Source: an uncultured Parabacteroides sp. (GTDB lineage Bacteria; Bacteroidota; Bacteroidia; Bacteroidales; Tannerellaceae). From it: a stretch of DNA of 39,610 bases. How positions within the stretch are numbered: position 1 is the stretch's first letter; each line of letters opens with the position of its first letter. Positions 26,886 to 35,023 of the stretch are shown here, piece by piece. The notes below the pieces were generated by a model. That model was given only the letters and a program-made list of their open reading frames with translations. It was not told the origin of the DNA and did not search any database. The stretch spans positions 1 through 39,610 of the forward strand of contig NZ_CAJJWO010000049.1 in NCBI RefSeq assembly GCF_905196875.1, read 5' to 3'. The translations under genes and the position numbers were made by a program.

Positions 26886-29042
26886 TCAGATTAGCTTTGC
26901 CGCTAATAAGCGACAGGCTTTCCGGTCTGTTTTACCACTGCCGGTAAGTGGGATGGCGTCTACCTCCCGGATATATTTGGGCTGTTGGTATTTGGGCAGG
27001 AGAGAGGCTATCTGATCCGGTAGCTTTTCTGTATCTGCCGTCTTTTCCACCAATAGCACGATGGCTTCTCCTAATCCGGGATGTGGGACGGTCGTTATCG
27101 CAAAGGTAGTAGAAATAATTGAACGCAGTGTTTCTTCTACACATTCAATTTGAACTTTAATACCTCCGGTGTTAACGATATTATCTTTTCTTCCCAGGAT
27201 GGTGAATGTTCCGTCCGGGTGTATTTGCGCTATATCGTTTGTTTCCAAAGTGTCATCACAAACCAGTGGTGCCTGGATGATTAGTGTTTCTTCCGGTGAT
27301 AAAGAGAGCTTAACAGATGGAAAAGGCGTGTAAGCCGATGATGCATCCGAACCATTCAATTTACGCAGGGCGATGTGAGACAGTGTTTCTGTCATGCCAT
27401 AAGTCGAATAGATTTCGTTCGGTAGTTGTCGTATTTCGTCTTCCAGTTCTTTATGGATAGCTCCGCCGCCTATGATCAGTATTTCTGTCTGGCAAAGTCG
27501 CTCTTTTTCTTCTGCTACTTGAAGGGTATTGTAAACCTGTAATGGGATCATTGCCGCAAAGCGAAGTGGCAACGTAACATCTGCCAACGGATGTCCGGAA
27601 GGTGTCCGCAGGATAAGGTTCAGTCCGGCAACCAATGCCCGTACAACAACCATCTTTCCGGCTATATATTGCAAAGGCATACATAGCAGAGCATTATCTC
27701 CCTTCTGCAGATGAAGGAATGAGCAGGTCAGTGCTGCACTTTGCATCATCTGCTCTTTGCGGACGGTAAATTCTTTCGGGGTACCGGTAGAGCCGGAAGT
27801 ATGTACGGTGATATAGGGTGATTCGTTAAACCAGTCAACCAGGAATTTGTATAAATCACGGCGTATCTCCGGTGCATCGGCAGGAAGTTTAGCCATCAAA
27901 TCCTGAATATTACCTGCATTGCAAACCGTCCCGTCTTCCAACTGTAACAGCTGTTTGCTTCGATCTGTTATGGAATGTGACATCCTCTCTGCCTCCTCCC
28001 GAGAGGAAAATGAGTTACTTTCCGGATCATACCAAAGGCAATCCTGACGAATGGAAAGGGGCATTTCTACATTATCTGTAAATAGTGCACCAGTGCCAAG
28101 TCCTTGCGGTAGCGGGTTATTAAAAGTAGCGCACCATTGTGCAATCGCATTTAATCCGATATTTGACTCTAAGGCCGAAGTGATCCACCAGCCGATCTTT
28201 TGTCTTTCGGCCTCGTCGATCCATTCCTGTCCGCCACTTATGCCGCCATGCAGCGAGGGTTTCAGAATAATATATTGTGGACGAATGGCTGACAGAAGTT
28301 CCTTTTTCCCTTGCAATGTGTTGATTCCGATCAACTCTTCATCTAAAGCGATCGGCAACGGTGTTTCAGCCGTAAGTCGTGCCATTTTTTCCCATTGTCC
28401 GGCGCGGATAGGTTGTTCGATGGAATGCAGGTCTAATTCGGCTAGCCGGTGTAGTTTCTCTAACGCATCAGTGGGAGAGAAGGCACCGTTTGCATCTACG
28501 CGCAACTCGATCTCTTTGGCAGAGAAATGCGCACGAATATGTTTTAAAAGGGTTAACTCTTCTTCGAAGTTGATGGCGCCGATCTTCAACTTGATACATC
28601 GAAATCCTGATTGCATCTTGGTTTCGATCTGTTCCAGCATTTTTTTATAATCGCCCATCCAGATAAGACCGTTAATAGGAATGCCTCTTTCTCCTCGCGA
28701 AAAAGAAGTATCCCATAAAGCGAAATTATTCGTATGAAAATGCCTGAAAGCTGTTTCCAGTCCGAATAGAATAGAAGGATATGGACGGAGAGCTTCTGTA
28801 TCGGGGTAGCCGATGATTTCTGTCCGGCCACAAATATCTGCCAGCAAACGTTCATAATCCGGTACATCATCACAACTTAGTTTGGGTAAGGGTGCACATT
28901 CGCCAATACCGTATCGTTCGGGTGCTTCATCGGAAGTCAGAATTAAATACCAGCTTTTACGTGTCGTATAGGTTCCACGGGAGGTTCCTGCGGGTTGTTT
29001 GAAATGTAATACTTTAGGTATAATTTGTATATGATAGGACAT
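26886..29042 (-). CDS. menC-menE: MenC-MenE fusion: o-succinylbenzoate synthase plus OSB-CoA ligase
   Basis: A 718-residue fusion of two consecutive menaquinone enzymes. Residues about 1-345 are the enolase-superfamily OSB synthase (dehydrates SHCHC): Lys151 and Lys153 in IKLKIG, metal ligands Asp183 (VDANG), Glu209 (IEQPI) and Asp234 (ALDEEL), and Lys261 (LKPS). Residues about 375-718 are the acyl-adenylate ligase MenE: HTSGSTGTPK (414-423), YGMTET (548-553), GRKDNIVNTGGIKV (617-630) and Lys704 in LTGSGKTDRK. The linker (about 345-375) is charged and lacks a start site I would trust. All key residues of both halves are present, so both should be active; the OSB product could pass directly to the ligase. 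It follows menB after a gap with a long inverted repeat. Cytosolic. Confidence 0.93.
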   Translation of the reverse strand: MSYHIQIIPKVLHFKQPAGTSRGTYTTRKSWYLILTSDEAPERYGIGECAPLPKLSCDDVPDYERLLADICGRTEIIGYPDTEALRPYPSILFGLETAFRHFHTNNFALWDTSFSRGERGIPINGLIWMGDYKKMLEQIETKMQSGFRCIKLKIGAINFEEELTLLKHIRAHFSAKEIELRVDANGAFSPTDALEKLHRLAELDLHSIEQPIRAGQWEKMARLTAETPLPIALDEELIGINTLQGKKELLSAIRPQYIILKPSLHGGISGGQEWIDEAERQKIGWWITSALESNIGLNAIAQWCATFNNPLPQGLGTGALFTDNVEMPLSIRQDCLWYDPESNSFSSREEAERMSHSITDRSKQLLQLEDGTVCNAGNIQDLMAKLPADAPEIRRDLYKFLVDWFNESPYITVHTSGSTGTPKEFTVRKEQMMQSAALTCSFLHLQKGDNALLCMPLQYIAGKMVVVRALVAGLNLILRTPSGHPLADVTLPLRFAAMIPLQVYNTLQVAEEKERLCQTEILIIGGGAIHKELEDEIRQLPNEIYSTYGMTETLSHIALRKLNGSDASSAYTPFPSVKLSLSPEETLIIQAPLVCDDTLETNDIAQIHPDGTFTILGRKDNIVNTGGIKVQIECVEETLRSIISTTFAITTVPHPGLGEAIVLLVEKTADTEKLPDQIASLLPKYQQPKYIREVDAIPLTGSGKTDRKACRLLAAKLI

Positions 29043-29046
29043 TGTT

Positions 29047-29132
29047 GTTGACAGTTAACATATAACAGTTGGCAAGTAGCAGGCTGCAGTACTTTATAAT
29101 CAACTGTAAACTGTTACTTGTCAACTGTCAAC
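29047..29132. repeat. 24-bp imperfect inverted repeat between menB and menC-menE
   Basis: GTTGACAGTTAACATATAAC... (29047-29070) pairs with 29109-29132 at 21 of 24 positions. The arms are themselves built of repeated CAACTGT/ACAGTTG units. No T-run follows on the minus strand. It fills the 93-nt gap between the two genes. Confidence 0.7.
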
Positions 29133-29135
29133 TGA

Positions 29136-29960
29136 TTATGGGAATTTAGGATAATCTTCAAACCGTGGGCGGCGTTTTTCAAGGAATGCCTTACCGCCTT
29201 CCTGAGCTTCGTCTGTCATGTAATAAAGCATGGTTGCATCACCGGCCAGTTCCTGTATACCGGCTTGTCCGTCCAGTTCTGCATTCAGACCGGCTTTGAT
29301 CATGCGGAGGGCGAGTGGGCTATGCATCATCATGGTTTCAGACCATTCCACGTATTCGTCTTCCAGTTTGTCCAAGGGGACAACTTTATTTACCAGTCCC
29401 ATATCTAGTGCTTCCTGTGCATTGTATTTCCGGCAAAGGAACCAGATTTCGCGTGCTTTCTTCTGTCCCACGATACGGGCCAGGTAAGAGGAACCGAAAC
29501 CGGCATCGAAACTACCTACGCGAGGGCCTGTCTGTCCGAAGATCGCATTCTCGGAAGCAATTGTCAGGTCGCAAACCACATGCAGCACATGACCGCCACC
29601 GATAGCAAAACCGTTGACTGCCGCGATAACCGGTTTTGGCATCGAACGGATCTGTTTTTGTACATCGAGTACATTCAGACGAGCAACGCCGTCTTTACCG
29701 ATATAACCGCCATGACCTTTCACATTCATATCGCCACCCGCACAGAAAGCCGTATCACCGGCTCCTGTCAATACGATTACGCAGATATCCGGATTTTCGC
29801 GGCAGATATATAGCGCGTCGCTCATTTCAGTGGTTGTAGTAGGAGTGAAGGCATTGCGATAACGTTCGCGATTAATCGTGATGCGGGCAATCCCTTTATA
29901 GAAATCGAATAGAATATCTTCATATTCCTTTATAGTTGTCCATTCTCTTGTAGTTGACAT
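29136..29960 (-). CDS. menB: 1,4-dihydroxy-2-naphthoyl-CoA synthase (MenB)
   Basis: A 274-residue crotonase-fold enzyme that closes the second ring of the naphthoquinone from OSB-CoA. The oxyanion-hole segments FCAGGDMNVKG (72-82) and AIGGGHVLHVV (119-129) and the active-site stretch FGQTGPRVGSFDAGFG (141-156) are seen, followed by KKAREIWFLCRKYNAQEALDMGLVN and YYMTDEAQEG. Gly145 in QTG corresponds to the glycine of the bicarbonate-dependent E. coli-type enzymes, where the M. tuberculosis type has an Asp; I infer the bicarbonate-dependent class. Length is typical. It lies between menD and the menC-menE fusion, flanked on both sides by inverted-repeat gaps. Cytosolic. Confidence 0.97.
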   Translation of the reverse strand: MSTTREWTTIKEYEDILFDFYKGIARITINRERYRNAFTPTTTTEMSDALYICRENPDICVIVLTGAGDTAFCAGGDMNVKGHGGYIGKDGVARLNVLDVQKQIRSMPKPVIAAVNGFAIGGGHVLHVVCDLTIASENAIFGQTGPRVGSFDAGFGSSYLARIVGQKKAREIWFLCRKYNAQEALDMGLVNKVVPLDKLEDEYVEWSETMMMHSPLALRMIKAGLNAELDGQAGIQELAGDATMLYYMTDEAQEGGKAFLEKRRPRFEDYPKFP

Positions 29961-29975
29961 GATAAATAATTATTT

Positions 29976-30043
29976 AATTTGACAATTTGCCAATGTGCCA
30001 ATGAAAGTAACTCCTGATTGGCATATTAGCACATTTACTTATT
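29976..30043. repeat. 27-bp imperfect inverted repeat between menD and menB
   Basis: 29976-30002 (ending TTTGCCAATGTGCCAAT) pairs with 30017-30043 (starting ATTGGCATATTAGCACATT) at 20 of 27 positions with a 14-nt loop. The innermost ATTGGCA/TGCCAAT arm is perfect. It occupies the gap between the menD stop and menB start and has no terminator-like T-run. Confidence 0.6.
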
Positions 30044-30049
30044 AGCTTA

Positions 30050-31711
30050 TTATTTTAGTTGATGATAATACTCTTTCAGTAGACGAACATCTTCGTCTTT
30101 ATCTGTGAAAACTTCCATCAGTACCGGTTGATTGATGGGGTTGGGATCCGTAAAGATCTTCATAGACTCTTCAAGTTCTTTCCCGTTGTGTACACCCTGA
30201 TAAAGGAAACCGCGTTCGGTTGCCCAGCCTTGTGCTGATGTTTTATGCGTAGCGGTTACGTAGCGGTGTGTCTTTTCCGACATGGATAAACCGGGTAAGG
30301 CTTGGAAGATTTCGCCCCCGCCATTGTTCAGCAGCAGGATACGAAGGTTGCAGCCGAAGTTACTATTCCAAAGCGCATTCATATCATAGAAGAAACTAAG
30401 GTCGCCTATTGCGACAAAGTTCAGTTTATCCGATGCTACGGCATAACCGATTGCCGTGGAGAGAGAGCCTTCGATGCCGCTCGTTCCCCGGTTACAACAC
30501 ACTTCAACCTCTTCCGGTAAAGTAAATAATTGTGCATAACGAACTGTCGAGCTATTTCCCAGATGCAAGGCGGAGGGAGTGGGCAGCGATTTTATCAAAG
30601 CACCGATAGCGGCCATTTCGGAATAAGCGAACTCCGGTTCCGGCAGGTTTCTGGTATTGTTTTCCCATACACGTGGAAACTCGCTTGTTTTATTCTCCAG
30701 CAGATAAGCGATCTTTTCAAGGAATTCGAACGGGTCCATCTCGATAACAGTAGTCATCGAACCATACAGGTCGGCTATCTCGCCATCGGCCGAAACATGC
30801 CAATGCTCTTTAGGCGGGTTTTCGCGAAGGAATTTCTTCAGGCGCTTGGATACGATATGTCCCCCATAGGTGATGACCAGTTCGGGAACCATCTTGTCGA
30901 GTGTATCTTTCGGTAAAGCATAAATTGCAGCATCGAAGTTCTTTACAGGGATACCGGGTATCGTCTTATTGCCTGTATGTTCGGTCAGCCAGGTGAAATG
31001 CTTATAAAGCAATTTCGATATCTTCTTTTCAAACAGATAGATCAGGCTCATCTGACCGACAACGATCATGCGTTTGTTGTATTTGTTCAGTCGTTCGATC
31101 AGCGTATTATATTCTCTGTCGTATACATTTAATCCCTGATAACGCGTGATAACGCGCACTTCCGGTAACTCTGTCGTTGTAAACCGGAACAACGGTTCGG
31201 ATATCGGGATATTGATATGTACCGGTCCTTTTCCATGATGGTTCAGTTCCAGCAATGCTTCGTTTACTAAACGATTGCAATACCATTCGTCTTCATCTGT
31301 ATGTATCTCCGGCAGGTTAACCGACTTCTTTACCAGTGAACCGAATACACCCGGTTGCGGTAGTGTCTGGCCATCCATTTGTCCTATCCAGGCGGCGGGA
31401 CGGTCTGCAGAAATGACTACCAGAGGTACTTGCTGATAAAAAGCTTCCGCCACAGCCGGATGTATGTTAAGCAGAGCTGTTCCTGAAGTGCAGCAGACAG
31501 CGGCAGGTTTTCCTCCATGCAAGGCCAGTCCGAGTGCAAAGAATCCGGCACTCCGTTCATCGGTAACGGAATAACAGGAAAAGGATGGATGATTTGCCAA
31601 TGTATGAACGATCGGAGAATTACGGCTTCCCGGGCACAATACGACTTTACTGATGTTATGCTCTTTCAGCAGAGCAACGAGTTGAAGAATATTCTTTTTA
31701 TCTGAATACAT
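30050..31711 (-). CDS. menD: SEPHCHC synthase (MenD)
   Basis: A 553-residue thiamine-diphosphate enzyme that adds a succinyl group from 2-oxoglutarate to isochorismate. The N-terminal pyrimidine-binding domain shows VVLCPGSRNSPIV (23-35) and VTDERSAGFFALG with the conserved Glu52 that activates ThDP; TSGTALLN and ISADRPAAWIGQMDGQTLPQ are MenD-specific. The C-terminal ThDP site is AIGDLSFFYDMNALWN, with Asp of GD and the Asn that bind Mg2+. Length equals E. coli MenD (about 556). It has its own TAnnTTTG promoter upstream and heads the menD-menB-menCE set, 130 bp after menF. Cytosolic. Confidence 0.97.
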   Translation of the reverse strand: MYSDKKNILQLVALLKEHNISKVVLCPGSRNSPIVHTLANHPSFSCYSVTDERSAGFFALGLALHGGKPAAVCCTSGTALLNIHPAVAEAFYQQVPLVVISADRPAAWIGQMDGQTLPQPGVFGSLVKKSVNLPEIHTDEDEWYCNRLVNEALLELNHHGKGPVHINIPISEPLFRFTTTELPEVRVITRYQGLNVYDREYNTLIERLNKYNKRMIVVGQMSLIYLFEKKISKLLYKHFTWLTEHTGNKTIPGIPVKNFDAAIYALPKDTLDKMVPELVITYGGHIVSKRLKKFLRENPPKEHWHVSADGEIADLYGSMTTVIEMDPFEFLEKIAYLLENKTSEFPRVWENNTRNLPEPEFAYSEMAAIGALIKSLPTPSALHLGNSSTVRYAQLFTLPEEVEVCCNRGTSGIEGSLSTAIGYAVASDKLNFVAIGDLSFFYDMNALWNSNFGCNLRILLLNNGGGEIFQALPGLSMSEKTHRYVTATHKTSAQGWATERGFLYQGVHNGKELEESMKIFTDPNPINQPVLMEVFTDKDEDVRLLKEYYHQLK

Positions 31712-31739
31712 ATCAAATTCTCATATTGGAGTTTATGTG

Positions 31740-31747
31740 CAAAAGTA
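31740..31747 (-). promoter_or_regulatory. -7 element TACTTTTG for menD
   Basis: On the minus strand TACTTTTG matches TAnnTTTG, 28 bp before the menD ATG; a CCTTG at about -33 (31770-31774) lies 22 bp further up. It suggests menD can be transcribed separately from menF. Confidence 0.5.
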
Positions 31748-31841
31748 ACCATAATATCTGATTTAATGACAAGGATACCTATCAAATCGACATTGGTAGT
31801 GTTGTCCGATAGTCGACCTTGCAAACATCAGAAGTAGTGTG

Positions 31842-32936
31842 TTATATTAATGCCTTCATCGTTTGTAGCTTGTCTTCCGTTTCCTGCCATTCGTCGCTTA
31901 GCTCCGACGACGAGAGTAGCCCACCACCGGCATAAAGTGTGAGTATGCTGTCTTCGATATGCATGCAGCGCAGGTTTACATACAGGTCAGTTCTACCTTC
32001 CGGATTTAGCCAGCCGATAAAACCTGAATAATAGCGGCGGTCGTACCCTTCGTTGTTCAAGATAAAGCGATAAGCCTCCTCTTTAGGTAATCCGCAAACG
32101 GCAGGAGTAGGGTGCAGCAAGTTTAATAGGTCGCCTAACTTTTTGTTTTCACTCAGAACGAATCTGAAATCGCTTTTCAGATGACATAAAGCCCCGGCGC
32201 GTGCCGGATAAGGGCCTTCCATCGTCGAGTCGATACCCAGGGAACTGAGCTGGTCGTATATATAATTGGAAACCAACAATTGCTCCCTCTTATTCTTATC
32301 GCTCCAATGTGCCGGCAGTTCGCCGTTCTGGAGCGGTTGTGTTCCGGCCAGGGCCACTGTGTGCCATTCTCCTTTTTCTCCGGAGAGGATGATTTCGGGT
32401 GTTCCACCCAACCATGTTCCTGTTTGAGGAGTATGACAGAGGTAGACGTAAGAACGGATGTACTGTTTACAGGCTTTGTAAAAAGCCTTTGCAGGAGAAA
32501 AGCCGGCTTCCCTGTCCAGTGTCAGACTGCGCGAAAGAACCAGTTTGTCCAACGTTTTCTCCTGCAAAGGTTTTATGAATGAATTGAAGCAACGGATATA
32601 ATTGTCTTTTGTCTTTCTATCGGATGTATTTTCAGTTTCATTCGGATGAAATTCCAGATCCATTGGGATGAATTCTTTTTTACTGCTATCCGGTAACTCG
32701 GAATAATCAGGCCGTATCAATACGATCGGACATTCCCGGCTCACCTTGAACGGAGCAATAACGAACCCTTGTTGTTCATTCAGATCCTCTATATTATAAA
32801 ACAGACGGACAGAACCGGAGGCTTGCATCGCGAACCGTGGAGCTTCTTCCCCCGGTATACGATAGATTGCAAAACTACGGCCCTGCCTGATCAGTGAGTC
32901 AATTGTCTTGTATTTACTTGTTTCTTCTGAAATCAT
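31842..32936 (-). CDS. menF: Isochorismate synthase (MenF)
   Basis: A 364-residue chorismate-utilising enzyme that converts chorismate to isochorismate, the first step of menaquinone synthesis. The catalytic Lys131 lies in LDKLVLSRSL; LGGTPEIIL and TVALAGTQP (194-202) are the family's other core motifs, and the C-terminal LYAGGGLLSSSELSDEWQETEDKL carries the Mg2+-binding glutamates. The protein is shorter than E. coli MenF (431), because the N-terminal part is reduced; this looks usual for Bacteroidetes but I cannot verify it here. The first codon overlaps the stop of the upstream HAD-hotdog gene by ATGA, so the two are translationally coupled. Cytosolic. Confidence 0.94.
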   Translation of the reverse strand: MISEETSKYKTIDSLIRQGRSFAIYRIPGEEAPRFAMQASGSVRLFYNIEDLNEQQGFVIAPFKVSRECPIVLIRPDYSELPDSSKKEFIPMDLEFHPNETENTSDRKTKDNYIRCFNSFIKPLQEKTLDKLVLSRSLTLDREAGFSPAKAFYKACKQYIRSYVYLCHTPQTGTWLGGTPEIILSGEKGEWHTVALAGTQPLQNGELPAHWSDKNKREQLLVSNYIYDQLSSLGIDSTMEGPYPARAGALCHLKSDFRFVLSENKKLGDLLNLLHPTPAVCGLPKEEAYRFILNNEGYDRRYYSGFIGWLNPEGRTDLYVNLRCMHIEDSILTLYAGGGLLSSSELSDEWQETEDKLQTMKALI

Positions 32937-34165
32937 TTTTTCTTTAATATACTATTCACTACACGTATGGAAGATACCAGTTTGTCGGTAGAGGTAAACA
33001 CATCTACATTCCATACATGCGAAGAGCGGCCTTTATGGATGATCGTTCCGACGGCACGTACCGTATCGCCTTCATGAGCCGACGACATGTGGTTGCCGCT
33101 AACCTGCATTCCTACGACGATCTCGTCCGGCTTGGCCAGTATCATGGAACCGAGTCCGGCAACAGTTTCTGCCAGTGCTAGGGTTGCGCCTCCGTGCAGG
33201 ATACCGAAAGGCTGGCGGGTACGTTCGTCTACCGGCATGGTTGCTTCCACACGGTCTTCAGAGGCATAGGTATACTGAATACCTAAATTACCCATCAACG
33301 CATGTTTGGCACGCATGTTCAACTGGTCGAGGGGAACTTCCGTCGGTTTGATAGCGGCCAGGATTGCAGTCTCGATAGCAACGGCTACTCCATCCATATC
33401 GTTCGACAGGGTGGTGAAGTCCGCACAAACTTTTACCGAGTCGCGTGCATTCCCCATCGCAACACTGGTTCCAGCCAGTTGCAGCATAGGAACGTCGGCG
33501 ATACCGTCACCGATGGCAACTACCTCTTCGGTCGTGATTTTCAGTTTCTCCATCAGAACAGCCAGCGTATTGCCTTTGTTGATGAACTGGGGAACTACTT
33601 CGAGGAAGAAGTCTTCCGTGCGGTAGACATCCAGCACACCGTTGAGCCGTTTCTTCCAATGGTTTTCCAATCCGACCAGTTCTGCTTCGTCGTCGCTGGC
33701 CAGTACGCATTTACATGGACTGAAGTCGACCGCTTCCGGGAAATTATCGACACCGATCACCCGCATATTGTTCAATGCGGCTTCTTCCTGTACATGCCGG
33801 TTTTCCGGTTTATCTGTCAGAATAAAGTCTTTATGATATGTGAAGATGGCAAAGTTGTTCTTCTTCGCTTTTTTATCCAGGTAAGCCAGCATTTCCGGGT
33901 CGATACGTTTCTCGAAAAACAATTCTCCGGTTTGAACGTTGATGATCTGTCCCCCGTTATACGAGAGGATAAAACCGCCGTAATGATCCAATTCCAGAGC
34001 CTTAGCCAGCGGCATGACCCCATTGGTCGGTCGGCCGGATGCCAATACAATATGTACTCCCATTTGCTGAACTTTCAGTAGGGCAGCAAGGGTACGGGCT
34101 GTTATCTCTTTTTCGCTGTTGAGTAATGTCCCGTCTACGTCTAAAACCAATAATTTGTACTTCAT
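32933..34165 (-). CDS. Fusion of a Cof-type HAD phosphatase and a MenI/YdiI-like hotdog thioesterase
   Basis: A 410-residue two-domain protein. Residues 1-275 are a Cof/SupH-type HAD hydrolase: nucleophile Asp9 in LVLDVDGTLLNS, LASGRP motif II, and AIGDGIADVPML motif IV. Residues about 285-410 are a hotdog thioesterase: VEATMPVDERTRQPFGILHGGATLALAETVAG, with His324 and catalytic-type Glu333, very close to E. coli YdiI (MenI), which hydrolyses DHNA-CoA after MenB. It overlaps menF by 4 nt, so a MenI role fits its context. The start at 34165 matches the sister gene's MKYKLLVLD; an in-frame GTG at 34201 is rejected. What the HAD half adds is unknown; both halves appear intact. Cytosolic. Confidence 0.88.
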   Translation of the reverse strand: MKYKLLVLDVDGTLLNSEKEITARTLAALLKVQQMGVHIVLASGRPTNGVMPLAKALELDHYGGFILSYNGGQIINVQTGELFFEKRIDPEMLAYLDKKAKKNNFAIFTYHKDFILTDKPENRHVQEEAALNNMRVIGVDNFPEAVDFSPCKCVLASDDEAELVGLENHWKKRLNGVLDVYRTEDFFLEVVPQFINKGNTLAVLMEKLKITTEEVVAIGDGIADVPMLQLAGTSVAMGNARDSVKVCADFTTLSNDMDGVAVAIETAILAAIKPTEVPLDQLNMRAKHALMGNLGIQYTYASEDRVEATMPVDERTRQPFGILHGGATLALAETVAGLGSMILAKPDEIVVGMQVSGNHMSSAHEGDTVRAVGTIIHKGRSSHVWNVDVFTSTDKLVSSIRVVNSILKKK

Positions 34166-34190
34166 GGGCTTGCTGTTTTTGTTTAGAACA

Positions 34191-34198
34191 CAAATATA
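34191..34198 (-). promoter_or_regulatory. -7 element TATATTTG before the HAD-thioesterase fusion
   Basis: On the minus strand TATATTTG is an exact TAnnTTTG match, 25 bp before the ATG at 34165. TTTG occurs 24 bp further upstream (34223-34226), longer than the usual 19-21. It would let the menaquinone genes be expressed apart from the helicase-HAD genes. Confidence 0.45.
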
Positions 34199-34210
34199 CA
34201 CATTTAACGC

Positions 34211-35023
34211 TTACACTTTCATCAAATCTTCGATGAAATGTGCTACCCCGTCTTCATCATTCGTATAAGTCGTGACCTTGTCTGCATTCGCTTTTACCGG
34301 AGGCTGGGCGTTTGCCATGGCTACTCCCAGGCCGGCAAACTGTATCATTGTGAGGTCATTAAAACCGTCGCCTATGGCTATGACTTCTTCCTGTTTTATG
34401 TGTATGCGTTCCAACAGCCGTTGTAAGGATGCAGCTTTATCTATCCCTTTGGGAACAACTTCCAGATAAAAAGCTTCCGAACGATAGACGTTGAGACGAG
34501 AACCTAACTCCTGGCGTAACTTTTCTTCCAGTGGAACCAGATCTTCCGGTTCGCCTACGATCAGGCATTTGTCGGCGGGAAGTTGCAGGTCTCGAAGAAA
34601 GTTATCCGTTTCTTTGATCTTCATTTTGGTAAGAAACGACTCGTATTTTACATACTTGTCGTCTGTATTCTCTGTCAGGATATATTTCCCGTTATAAGAG
34701 AGGATGGTCAGACCGGCTTCGTACGAACGTTGATACAATAACGGCATTACATCCGGTGGCAACGCCTGTTCATAAAATATTTTGTCTGTTTTTACTTCGA
34801 TCACTTTACCTCCGTTGAAAGAGAGGATAAAACCCCCGAACCGTTCCATTTCCAACGTCTTTGTCAGGGGAACGATACCATAAGTAGGACGTCCGGATGC
34901 AAGAACAAGGTGAAGGCCTTGTTCTTGTGCTTTAATCAGGACTTCCCGGGTGTAAGGAGTGATCTCTTTTTTACTGTTTGTCAGTGTTCCGTCCAGGTCG
35001 AGGACCAATAGCTTATATTTCAT
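34211..35023 (-). CDS. Cof-type HAD phosphatase
   Basis: A 270-residue stand-alone HAD-IIB hydrolase, expected to remove phosphate from sugar phosphates, nucleotides or flavin-like cofactors. Motif I is LLVLDLDGTLTNSKKE (Asp9 and Asp11), motif II LASGRPTYG, motif III around Lys in VPKGIDKAASL, motif IV AIGDGFNDLTMIQ. It is nearly collinear with the HAD half of the next gene (both open MKYKLLVLD, both contain FYLEVVP/FFLEVVP and GDG), so the two are tandem paralogues, one of which carries the thioesterase. Its start overlaps the helicase stop by 4 nt. The substrate is not visible. Cytosolic. Confidence 0.93.
   Translation of the reverse strand: MKYKLLVLDLDGTLTNSKKEITPYTREVLIKAQEQGLHLVLASGRPTYGIVPLTKTLEMERFGGFILSFNGGKVIEVKTDKIFYEQALPPDVMPLLYQRSYEAGLTILSYNGKYILTENTDDKYVKYESFLTKMKIKETDNFLRDLQLPADKCLIVGEPEDLVPLEEKLRQELGSRLNVYRSEAFYLEVVPKGIDKAASLQRLLERIHIKQEEVIAIGDGFNDLTMIQFAGLGVAMANAQPPVKANADKVTTYTNDEDGVAHFIEDLMKV

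Noticed and set aside
33302..34081. Plus-strand open frame (259 codons) opposite the HAD-thioesterase fusion
   Set aside because: Shadow of a gene with intact catalytic motifs on the other strand.
34166..34201. GTG-initiated 12-residue extension of the HAD-thioesterase fusion
   Set aside because: The sister HAD gene begins MKYKLLVLD at the equivalent point, and the extension would overlap the predicted -7 element.
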